This document shows positions 22,805 to 33,082 of a stretch of DNA of 64,000 nt, piece by piece (position 1 is the first letter of the stretch; each line of letters starts with the position of its first letter). The stretch is from Roridomyces roridus (lineage: Eukaryota > Basidiomycota > Agaricomycetes > Agaricales > Mycenaceae), in contig JARKIF010000143.1 in NCBI GenBank assembly GCA_029378245.1, positions 16,439 through 80,438 on the forward strand. Reading direction: 5' to 3'. The translations under genes were made by a program, and so were the position numbers. The notes beneath the pieces were generated by a model, which saw only the letters and a program-made list of their open reading frames with translations, did no database searches and was not told the origin of the DNA.

Positions 22805-24960
22805 ATGGCCCTCTACAGTTACTCGATGGCATTGAGTCTCGTACTCCTGATGATATACGCGCTTCGAAAGCTATTCCGCGGTGTTAGGGTATGTCGCGCA
22901 TTTGTCTGTTACTTCAATGTTCTCACTTGCATTTTAGATTCTAGGCAATACTCCTGGGTTGCGTGTGCCTCTGGCTCCGATATCGTTGATTGCGCCGCTT
23001 TTCCCCTGCTGTTGGATCAATCCGGGACTTGAATGGCATTGGAAATGGAGAAACCAAAGTATGTCTCTTCCCCACGACATGCTCGAGCTGACATGGTTCC
23101 AACAGTTTACCAACGGTTCGGCTCCGAGTGTTTATCCATGGTTCCCTTCCTCTTCGGTCCCGCATTCCTCTATACCTCGTCTGTTGAGGTCGCACAACAA
23201 ATTCTTGCAAATCCGATCTTCCAGAAATCTGCCCAGTTTGTCACCCCCGTTTCGTTCGTATTCTCTACCAGATTTCATACATCATCATATTAACCTGATC
23301 TCCAGCCAATACGGCTCCAACTTATTCACTACGAATGGTTCGGAGTGGAAGCGTCATCGAAGAATCATGGGTCCAGCATTTACAGCTGAAACGTGGGTAT
23401 CTCTTCCAAAATGTCTGTTCATTGACTAACGCTACTAGGTACGCCATGGTCTGGGACGAGACAGCGTCCGTATATCATGAAATGTGCGCCGCTGAGGGCT
23501 GGGACACTATGAAGGTGGTGGATATTCCCATCGTGAACGATATCACGATGAAGGTGCTCTTGCCCCCGAATTCAAGTCATCTTCCGACATTGATTTCCTT
23601 TCTAGGTTGCACTCACAGTTCTAACGAGATGTGCATATGGACAACACCTGCCTTGGAACATTTCCGAAGGAGCGATTGATGTCCATCAACTAGCGGAGGC
23701 TCTCATCATAGTTTCCGAGTCGTTCCTCGAAAGATTCATACTTCCTATTTGGGCCTTCAAGCTGCCAATCCCGCAGTATGTGTCTGCCTTCCAAGTTATG
23801 CGACTTTGCTGACCTATCTATAGCTTCCAGAAGGTCGAGGCTGCGTATCAGGTCCTGACTCGGCATATGAATGGGTTGATTCAAGAATACTGTGTGGGAG
23901 ACACGGTGGAAGCTAACCGCAGATGCGATGTCTTTAGTCTCCTGCTTGAGGCGCGCGAGAGGGAAGGCAAACTATCCATGTCCGATAGTGAAATCGTGAG
24001 TAGTGTTCATTCTCTTATATTTGTCGCTGGAACCAATTGCAGATGGGAAACACGTTTTTCGTTCTGTGGGCCGGTCATGGTGATCAATTAAATTCCTTCA
24101 TCGTATTCTCAATTCTGAACCGATTTTCGTAAAGAAACAATGTCCCATATTTGGGATGCGACGATGGGCGTGTTGGCTCTGCATGACGACATTCAGGAAG
24201 AAATGTATGCGGAGATCATCCAGGTCTCTTGTGAAACAGATTCGAGTCTGGTGAGGTTTTAAACCTTCGTTTGCGAGACAGACACTCAACCGAGGCCCAT
24301 GCTCAGAATTTTGCACAAGCCAGTAAATTGAATAAAATACTGTGCTGCTTTCTAGAGGCGGGTCGTCTATACCGTACGTATTTTCGGTGCACGCACGATG
24401 CCCGATGTTTAATTTTTCTCCCCAGCCGCAGGATACTTGTTGATGCGCCAAGCAACGGAAGCCACTGTGCTTACCACATACGACGCTGATGGCCCCAATG
24501 GAAGTATCGCACTGGAGGCCGGCGCCAATGTCTGTATTGACATGATTGGAATGCGTGAGTACCAAACATTATTCTCACAAAGTCGCCACTCACCCGTATG
24601 CAATCTAGATTACAATCCCCGTCATTTTCCTCAACCCGAGGAATACCGCCCTTCCAGATGGTTCGGTGTGTCGGAGAGCGAACTCAGTCTCTTCTCACTG
24701 GGACCCCGAGCTTGTCAGCATCTCTCTGTTTTCTCGTTTTGCAATCTACATTCTCACACTCCGAACCAGGCATCGGACGGAAATTCGCAATGACCGAAGC
24801 CTGCTGCTTCCTTTCCCTGTTGCTCAAGGATTGGAAACTCGAGATTGTGCTCAATGAGGGAGAAACTCGAAGCCAGTGGAGATCGCGTGTGATGCAGCCC
24901 AAGGTCAATATGACTTTTGGAGTTGGTGATATGCCGATTCGACTAGTTAAACGTATTTGA
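22805..24960 (+). CDS. Cytochrome P450 monooxygenase
   Basis: Thirteen exons join without a break: 22805-22888, 22938-23058, 23106-23253, 23306-23392, 23439-23553, 23606-23775, 23824-23995, 24043-24079, 24135-24250, 24295-24373, 24426-24554, 24609-24713, 24770-24960; 1554 nt, 517 residues. An N-terminal anchor helix comes first. The C-helix WKRHRRIMGPAF has the usual W-x-x-x-R. The I-helix WAGHETMSH holds the AGxET signature, split by an intron after H. ExxR is in LEAGRLYP, PERF-like is PEEYRPSRWF, and the haem loop FSLGPRACIGRKFA is itself split by an intron one base into the Cys codon. All key residues are present, so it should be active. Redox partner and substrate are unknown. It faces away from the other P450. 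Confidence 0.94.
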
Positions 24961-25543
24961 ATGAATCCATTGCCTTGTCTCAACTGCAATTTTGGATGAT
25001 AGACTACCTGTCGGCATTATTTTGACCTTGTTTCGACCAAGTGAACCTTCGGTGACGGGATGATCAAGTTCTTGGACAGTATCTCGCCGAAGTTCCGTCT
25101 GATATGTCTGTTTGCCATCATGCCGAGTATGGAAATTTGATCTGATTAACGTTTATTCGCTGATCCGTGACATGACCCGACGGCCATTGCTCAGGCACCC
25201 ACCTTCGGACGATTCGCATGTGATACAGCCGCTTACGCAGATCAAAAGGTGGCGATTTTGCACGCCTCCACCCATTTCTTTCGACTTCGACCCTCCCCTT
25301 CTTCTTCTCCATTTCTAACACGGTTCATTATTCAAAGTAAAGAATGGATAACAAGTTTCAACCGAGTTGCAACCGAGTGGACCAAGGTGTACAGAAGAAT
25401 TATACATAGCGCTAGCACCGAAGAAAGGAGAGAAGAAAGCCTGAGATTTCCCTGTCAACTTGAAGGTCTCAACCTCTCAGATAGACCTCTCATTCTTGTA
25501 CAATTCGTGTTCCTCAGACTGGGGAAGTATGAGTCTTTTGAAA
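24961..25543. other. Convergent intergenic region, no gene seen
   Basis: 583 bp between the P450 (plus) and the DUF6534 gene (minus). The frame at 25249-25572 is pyrimidine-rich and without a domain. Nothing else recognised. Confidence 0.45.
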
Positions 25544-27422
25544 TCAAAGGTAAATTCTCAGACGAACCATAGGAATATCGGCTCCACTGGCTTCCATAGT
25601 CATCGGAGTTGAATTGGTATTAGTTGTTGTGTGCCGGAAAACCATGGATTGGAAGTTGCTATTCCCGATACCGATGACGGAAGGGTTGACCTGTCGGAGG
25701 ACAGCCTGCCTCATATTCAACCTACGGAGTCATCAGAACCTGCAGATGCAATTCAATTCGGGCACCAACGTCGCCATGAGCGTATTGACGTAAGCTAATG
25801 CAACGAAATGAGTCTGAGGTATGGGATGAGATGAGATACTGGGCGCACCCTTGGAAGAACAAGCATTGAAAAGTTGGAAGACAAGTTTATTTTCCGCTGC
25901 GAGGTACTGTGGACGCCGAATCAGTACTATTTCTGTCGATCAAGAAGGTTCAGACAGACCGAAATTAGGGTTGCGACATTGATCGTCCTGTGAAGAACTG
26001 TGGGCATTCGAATGATTTGAGAGTTGTTGAATCATACGCAGTGAGAAACCCGCTAGAAATAACGAAAATAGTGATTGTGGTGATTGCTTTCTGAGTTCTG
26101 AATAATCAAGTTCAGCATGCGTTCTGACACTTGGAAGGCATGACCTACGATTTCAATGCTGTCTTCCCTTGGTATAGCTGGTATGTCAACGTTATAGCGA
26201 TGAATATGTCGATGACGCTCGTCGACACATCTCCGGCTATCGCCATCCACTGTGAGCATACTCAGAAAGGCCGGTCAAGGTGAAGGCGGGATCATACGTG
26301 AAGTTCGGTGAGAGCCGTCAGAAACTTGCCACCAGTATTGCTGTGGGCATATTAGAAATCAGGAATCGGGGTCAATTCTGGAGTACGTACACCCTCCATG
26401 TGGTGACTGAATGCGACCCAGATGTTAATGAGTATATCAGGCTTGAAAAGATGCAAGTCACCAATGGACACAGCTTGAAAGATCGGTGAGTCTGTGTTTA
26501 AAAGCCGCCGGTGGAGAAGTACGAACCAAATGGGAATAACGAAGCAACAGCCTGCAAAAGTGATCAATTCAATGCCAATCTACATACAAAAATACCACTT
26601 ACAACAGCAAAGGCCACATAGGTCCATATTGGGGCTTGATTCACTGGTGAAGACTATCAGGTTGAATCTGCGGGTCATCGCGGCCAGGACTCACAGTTTC
26701 GTATACGAAATGCCAGGAATCTGGGGTGTATGTTAGAAGGATGGTCTCGGCGTCGAGATTAGCACTTGCAAATGCACGATGAATCCTATGACGCCCTATG
26801 AATGAGATATGAGAGAAAGTCCACAGCACATGTGTCGTTGGACTAACAGTTACCATGGGCTCCGACTGGGAATCGAAGATTCAGGTACGAACAGCGGGGT
26901 ATTTGTTGAACTTACGGCTATGCTCCTAGAATTCTGGGTAAGTCATGTAGAAACGAAACCACCAATATTTATTTACCAATCGATCTCCTCGAGCGCAATA
27001 GGATTACCAAAGTTTGTAACCGAGTACTGGTAGACCCCCGCGGCGAACAGCGCAAGAGAGGCAGAATCGAGAATCCTGGGTTGATATTGGGTTTACTTGT
27101 GTGGTTTGAAAGCAGCCACCACAAATACCAGAGCGACCCGACTAGTGCTTTCAACAAGCGCCTATCTTTGTCGTACGTGCTGAACTGAAGAATCGATCAG
27201 TTTTCGAGAAGGTGAATTGACTGGAAGCGTACGTAGATAATAGTTTGCAGAGTGGTAATGCCATAGAAACTAGAGAAATTCAGCGAGTAAAAGCAGAGCC
27301 CGCGCTCAAACCTACATTGACGAGACCACAACACCTATGAAATCGGCGCCCAATGTGGGATTGAGGTTGATTTTTGGGAAAGGAGGAAAAGCAGGTGGCA
27401 GGCTGGTCGAGTTAGTCGCCAT
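25544..27422 (-). CDS. DUF6534-type multi-pass membrane protein, about 19 exons
   Basis: Frames here are short, but splicing about 18 introns of 44-60 nt yields one continuous product of roughly 330 residues that reads like a DUF6534 protein, a seven-helix family known mainly from mushrooms. Exons in order give LGADFIGVVVSS, FYGITTLQTIIY, YDKDRRLLKALVGSLW, ILDSASLALFAAGVYQYSV with TNFGNP, GVIGFIVHL, FLAFRIRN, WTYVAFAV, NTGGKFLTALTELH, WMAIAGDVSTSVIDIFIAIT, TQKAITTITIFVISSGFLTA, YLAAENKLVFQLF, AYVNTLMAT and LNMRQ, then a polar tail ending RLRIYL. Total span and coding length agree with the intron count. Three exons are only 10-13 nt. One intron (26721-26769) starts with GC. Role unknown; sensing or transport is speculation. 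Junctions of the tiny exons are the least certain. Confidence 0.72.
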
Positions 27423-27820
27423 GGCTGGAACACTGGGATTTTCGCAGACTAAGACGGGTTATATGAAGGCGCCGAACGGGCCACGGGGCTAACGGCGAAA
27501 TTTTGCTATGCCATTGACAATCGATATCAAGATGGATTTTTTGTTGTGGAGACTCCTCTCTCCTCGACGAGCGCGGAACTTTTTTCTGTGGGAACGAGGG
27601 AACAAAGGTGGTGGCGTCAAGGTGGCGTAGAAGACTATCAGAGTTAACGGAATCAAACTGATTGATGTACATATGTCGGGCCGCCACCGGATCAGCGTCA
27701 AGTTGAACTGGCTCGGTTGACCGATATGCTCTCGCTCTCTCCGAAAGCAGTGAACGCTGTACTTAACTTCAGCAATGCATTTTACCCCTACAACTCGGCG
27801 CACTGACGCAGATCATTACC
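27423..27820. promoter_or_regulatory. Divergent region DUF6534 gene / GMC gene
   Basis: 398 bp between two divergent starts. No motif recognised. Transcription of the two genes could be linked. Confidence 0.4.
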
Positions 27821-29559
27821 ATGTTCTCCTCCTACGCCACCCTCCAAATCGCAGACCTCCGCGACGAGTACGACTATATCATCGTCGGTGAGGCGGACCC
27901 ACTCGGATAATCTCGACAAGAACTCACTGTCTGCAGGTGGGGGGACGGCCGGATGTGTCCTGGCTAGTCGCCTCTCAGAGAACGAGGCTGTCTCTGTCCT
28001 CCTTCTCGAACGCGATCCTCTCTTTTCCTCGGGTAGTTCTAGCGTCATCAAGTCCATCGCCCAGACCCATGTCGACGGCCGCGAGATCGAGATCAAAGGC
28101 GGCAACCGAGGCTCCTCGCGAATTCATGCTCTGCTGAGGGGGCTGCCTGCCGTATTCAATGCTTGGACAAAGTCGGGAAACTACAGAAACCTGGAGATCC
28201 TGTTTGTCACATCCGGGACGAACCTGGATTACAATGAACAGTGTGTAATGTCCACTCACTTTCTCAACTCATTGCGAATTCCTTGCAGCATAATCAAAAT
28301 CTCCTCGGAACTTGGGATACCCTATGATCCCAACTACCCTGCGCTCGGATGTGCGGAGATACACTACAACAGTCAGCGCCCCTCCACTTCTGCCGCATTT
28401 CTTCCACCCCATCTCGTCCGGTCTCGCGCTCAGAGACTGCACATATGCCCCAACACTCTCGTTTCCCGCATCGAGCTAGCCGATCTTACCACGTCTATCA
28501 CAACCGAGGGCGTGTGGGTCCAATCGCCCGGTGTTTCACAGCGGAGGCTCATCCGGGCTTGCAACGAAGTCATTCTTTGTGCTGGACCTATAGGTTCACC
28601 TCACCTTCTTCTTCTCAGGTGCGAGGAAACAATCACGTCTAGTTCATGTTTTGATCTGTCCCTTTGAAGTGGTATTGGGCCCAACGACCATTTGAGAGGG
28701 CACGGCGTCGTCGTGAAGAAAGATTTGCCTGCAGTGGGTTCCAATCTGGCAAGTACCCTATCCGGCTTCGGTGACAATATTCTAACTGCAATACAGCAAG
28801 ATTATTTAACCGTCCCCGTTTCCGATTCTTTGTCAAAACAGCTTCCTCCTTGGCTCATTCTCAAAGAACTCTTCCTCTTCATGTTCTTTGGCCTTGGCCT
28901 CCTGCTCTCCCCGGTCTTGGAATTATCTGTGTTTATCCAGTCTCGCCGCCTCGATGAAGATTTCACGGTGCGCTCCACTGGTCAAGACAAGAACAACATC
29001 ACTCCAAAAGTCATGCCAGTAGGTCCTGCGTACGAAACAATATGCCATCTCAAAGGACATGCAGAACGCACGAGGAGAAGTCGCAAAATATCCTCAGGGT
29101 GTTGTCATGCTACGACCGGAATCCAGGGGTAGCGTCCGTCTTACTTCCACGGACCCTGAGGCTGCACCAGCCGTGGACCCCAACTATCTCTCGTCCACCC
29201 ACGATGTTGAAGTCCTCCGCAAAGCCATTGGATTCGCTCTCCGTCTCAAAGGCCCGAGTCTCGACTATCACACACTGAATGTCGACTCTGAGGAGGAAAT
29301 TGACGGTTACGTCCGGGCAAACTGTCAAAGCACCTATCACTATTCGTCGACGTGTAGGATGGGAGCCAGCGATGGGACTTCGGTTGTTGACGAACAGCTG
29401 AGAGTTCATGGCATCATAGGCTTGCGGGTCGCGGACTCGAGTGTATTTCCCGAGAGCTCGAGTGCTGATCTTGCTGCGGCGACTGTCGTTGTCGCGGAAA
29501 AGTGTGCAGATCTCCTACAAAGTCCTTTCCGTAACCAATATACACGTACTTGTTCATAA
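27821..29559 (+). CDS. GMC oxidoreductase-like protein, divergent and possibly inactive
   Basis: Glucose-methanol-choline family flavoprotein. Exon 1 (27821-27887) plus exon 2 give the ADP-binding start DYDYIIVGGGTAGCVLASRLSE and LLLERD. Then about 50 residues expected before the second FAD motif are missing, and the motif itself is eroded (GGNRGSSRIHALL where GKxLGGSSxINAM is usual). Later parts are well kept: AFLPPHLVRSRAQRLH, VILCAGPIGSPHLLL, GIGPNDHLRGHGV, SRGSVRLTS, and TYHYSSTCRMG with the first catalytic His. In the last motif the second catalytic residue, normally His in the SAH position, is Asp (SSSADLAAATV). An intron at 28749-28796 uses a GC donor. Introns near 29008-29046 are uncertain. 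It could be a diverged oxidase, a non-enzymatic relative or a decaying gene. Convergent with the acyltransferase, 78 bp away. Confidence 0.75.
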
Positions 29560-29637
29560 ATATTATTTTATTAATATTCTCAATTCATTCTCCCAGTGGG
29601 TTGCACAAGCGCGCGCTTCGTTGTAAATACACAAATA

Positions 29638-30873
29638 TTACAGCTTTATGAACAAATCGCCCAAAGCGGCAAATTTGACGGACATTCCACCAACCTCGGG
29701 ATCGAGTAGTCCCGCCTTGATCTGATTATCCATCCAGATGGGAGTGGTAACGGTGAACCAAGCCACCACCCAAACAACGCCAACAACTTTCCAAATGACA
29801 CCACGGAAACCGAGGCGCTTCCCGACCGCCACAAGGAAATCCTCCAACGTGATCCCCAATGCTTGCGTCATGGAGAAGACCAAAGGACCTCGCGAGGGTT
29901 GCCGCGTGAGCATGGATTGGCCCAGAGAGTGGATTAATCCGGACACAAAGAACGCGGCGAACAGTTGGACATAGGAAGAGAGCTGGCTGCCGGGCTGTAG
30001 TCCCATAACTCGATGGGCCAACCATCTTGCATGCGATACGAAAATCTGCGATAGAATGAATAAAGTGAAGGTTTCTGCTCGTCAAAAAAACTCACCCTCC
30101 GCAAAGTCTGATGCCAAAACTTTCTAGACGCTGAGTCAATATTAATTTCCACATCATAAAGAAATGACTAACCCCCAGAAGCTCCGAACGGTATAAACAT
30201 GGTGCCACGAGTTGAAAAGATCTGGGCAGTCGTGGTGATCCCAAAGATTGGCGCCGACAAAGAAGAGTCTGTGGCAACACCCTCGCAGCGAAGCAGCCGC
30301 ATAGAGTATAGTCCAAAATAGGGAAACGGACAGGAACTGTTGAAGCAGCCCTTCGCTCCCTAGCCCACGGCTGCCCATATGAAGTACAGGCACGAATCGA
30401 GTAACTCTCCCGGCTCCGTCCAAAAGTAGAGCGTAGAACGCCAAGCGGAAGGCCTGCGTGAGGAGGAAAGCCCGCCTGGATGAGACGGGCTTGGGTGGGA
30501 TCGCCGCAGTAGGCTCGTGAAGCCAACCGATTCCCCTGGGATTCAATAAAAGTTTCGAAACCCAATTATATCGTTCCATAAAGGGTGCGTCGGTGATGGG
30601 CGCTAGCTGCTTTATTGGACGAAGTTCATGGTGAACATCCTTCGTAACCAGAATATAGTCGGAGGTAGCGAACATCTCGACGGCGAGCGTGTGCCCAGTC
30701 AACCAATTCTGTGCGAGGTGGCCGGTAGATGTGTTGAGAAGGAGGTATATGAGGATGGCGCATAATGGCACAAAAAGAAGGCGCCGTATAGCCAGAACCT
30801 TCAATGCAAGTGCAATATTGAAGGAGATGTGGAATATTAGGAGCAAGAACGGCGAGAAAGGTTTCAGGGACAT
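29638..30873 (-). CDS. Wax-synthase-like membrane acyltransferase (MBOAT family)
   Basis: About 375 residues with six to eight hydrophobic helices, starting MSLKPFSPFLLLIFHISF at 30873. Motifs of the wax-synthase branch are present: DLFNSWHHVYTVRSFWG joined across an intron to KFWHQTLRR, then WLAHRVMGLQPG, and SGLIHSLGQ with the presumed catalytic His. Fungal members of this branch acetylate terpenoids and other secondary metabolites, so a tailoring role beside two P450 genes is plausible; substrate is inference. Three exons: the first runs to about 30164, a small one encodes KFWHQTLRR, and the last starts near 30023. The upstream ATG at 30987 would add an unlikely polar leader, so I prefer 30873. 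Confidence 0.87.
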
Positions 30874-31389
30874 TGAGTAGACTGCGACGGGGTTCCAAGA
30901 GCAAAGACTATGCCGACGGCGCTCGCTGAAAGTCTTGGAGTTCATCGCAACAGCCCATCTGCCAAAAGGTTGTGACCGAAAACTCAAACAAAAACGCAGT
31001 ACAACGATTCGTGCGCGCGGCCACAGCAGTTTTGCGAATTACGGACCTCGGCGGATCGGCGGAGTCCTTGAGAAAGATATGCCACTGGAGCACCGAGTTT
31101 CTGGAGCCTTATAGACGTAAAGGATCATCTGTTACCGATGGAGGAGGCTGCGCAGAACACAGAAGATTGCAGAGAGATTGCAGAGAGACGATGAGGTTCA
31201 GAACCGGAACATAACTCCGATGAACCAGCCCAGTTCGGTGATGCATTCCTCAAGCCGAGCTGACAGTCTTTGATCTTCTTCTCCCACCTTCGCCCACCAT
31301 GAATCATGATTCTTCGCCACAGCAGATTCAGGGCTACATAAATTTAGCTTTTCTCTCGCACGGCTTGAATTCTCTCTTGCAACACAACC
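30874..31389. promoter_or_regulatory. Divergent region acyltransferase / alpha-beta hydrolase
   Basis: 516 bp between divergent starts. A short direct repeat (ttgcagagaga twice in tandem, about 31168-31190) is the only structure I see. Confidence 0.4.
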
Positions 31390-32618
31390 ATGGCACCTCT
31401 TGGCCTCTTTGAAACTGTGAAAATGAATGTGACTCTTCTTCAAATTCGTATGTTCATGCCCTGGACGTCTTGCCAACGTGTATTCACCAACGGGCGCAGC
31501 CTTTTTCTTGATCTATGTCGCTTTGTTCGGCCGCCGATCCAAGAGAGCCAACGGTCGTCCGTTGGGCAGGGTATTGGGTGACGAGACCTCGTACTTTGTT
31601 CTTTCGAATCTCTCCTTGCGGCAGCTGCAAGCTATATCCGGCTCAACCTTGGACAACTACAAGAAATGGGCCAAGAAAGCAAAGATCGAGCCGGTCGTGG
31701 ACGACATTGCGCAAGATGCTCGTCTCATCTGGATCGGTCCTCGAGAGACTGAGAATGTGCTCATCTATTGCCATGGTGCGTTTCTTCATTCTAACTTTTC
31801 TTGGTCTCATCCATTTCGCAGGGGGCGGATTTGTTGGACCCTTGTCCGATTTCCAGGTCGAATTCTGGTACCGCGTACAGCAGGGCTTGCGTCAGAGCAA
31901 GAACCTGAAGATGGGAGTGGCAATCCTCCAATATTGTGAGTAATAAGTCTGTCCAAGCGTCCGTCGGTGACATATATTTCCAGCTGTGCATCCCGTCTCG
32001 TTCCCGGCGCAGTTAAACCAGTTGCTAGCCGCCATCCAGCACGTTTCATCTATGGGTGTCCCTATGTCCAAAATATCTCTTGCGGGTGACTCCGCTGGTG
32101 CAAATATGCTGATCCAGCTGATCAGTCATATCCTCCACCCGTCGTCCTTGGTGTCCCCATCTCCCGCTGCCAGTACCCTGACCGGTTTCGCTGGCATCTG
32201 CCTCATATCGCCATGGACGTTACCCAGTACTGATACTGCACAGCAGTATAACGACTCTTTCGACTTGCTTCCCTTCAAATGTCTCAAAGAGTGGACCGAC
32301 GCATATCTCTCCTCCATCCCCGACTCCCACATCCCATACGTGCAGCCCGACACTGCTCCAGCAGGGTGGTTCAGCGGCATCGACAAAATCACCAACCGCA
32401 TTCTGATCACTGCGGGCGAGAAGGAGCTCATGTACCCTGCTATCATGCGGTTCTCCGAGATGTTGCAGAAGTCGCACCACTCGGATGTTCAGCTCAATGT
32501 GCAGGACAACGGTGCTCATTGCGATCCCATGTTCGACATTGCGGCGAAAGCTACGGCTCCGCATCTTGTCGAAAAGCAGGTCACCGAGTGGTTTGCTGAG
32601 ACCATTGGCGCCAATTGA
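31390..32618 (+). CDS. Alpha/beta hydrolase of the HSL-like (HGGGF) class
   Basis: Four exons, about 360 residues. A hydrophobic segment near the N-terminus (IPFFLIYVALFG, formed by splicing after residue 20) may anchor it to a membrane. The oxyanion-hole motif HGGGF is split by an intron at about 31776-31821 and restored on joining. The nucleophile is Ser in GDSAGAN. The acid is probably in AGEKELMY, and the His is in DNGAHCD. This is the abhydrolase_3 / hormone-sensitive-lipase type, which cleaves esters of small acids or lactones. Next to an acyltransferase it could remove or edit acyl groups; that is inference. The third exon starts after a T|CT join giving YSVHPVSFP. Confidence 0.88.
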
Positions 32619-33082
32619 CAATCTTTTTCTTTTGGGAGGGTTTGAACAAGTACTTACCTGACCGTTCTCGCTCGTTTCATCTAGTCCCTCGTTTTGAATT
32701 GTGTTCCACTGATTATCTCGAAACATATACCATATCCGTAGAGTGTTGGTACATAGAGTGACCCAAAAGAATGAGTCTCAGCAGCTGTCGGACCTGTGCC
32801 TTTTCGGGCTTGCGATTTTTGATCCGCTGATTGGCATTGTCTCCGACGACGACGTCTCGAGATCGCTACTGCCTGCTTCCAACTCCGTCCTTGCTCCGTC
32901 CATCGTATCCATTCGGTCGGGGTACATGTGCATTCCACGCGGGCCAGGAGAGCATTGCGAGATAAGCAGCGACTAAGCATTTCGGCTCTCCGACGCCATG
33001 TCCTGGCAACAAAGATAAATCCCCGCCGACAAAAAGGCGCATTGCCAGCTCGACTCCATCTGGCTTTCGTTACCTTTTCACC
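32619..33082. other. Intergenic region between hydrolase and amidase
   Basis: 464 bp between two plus-strand genes. It must hold the terminator of the first and promoter of the second. An internal repeat of catgtcctggcaa occurs at about 32997 and 33083, the second copy covering the amidase start codon. Confidence 0.4.

Noticed and set aside
31160..31192. Tandem ttgcagagaga repeat as a regulatory element
   Set aside because: Only two copies of 11 nt in a leader region; too little to call a site.
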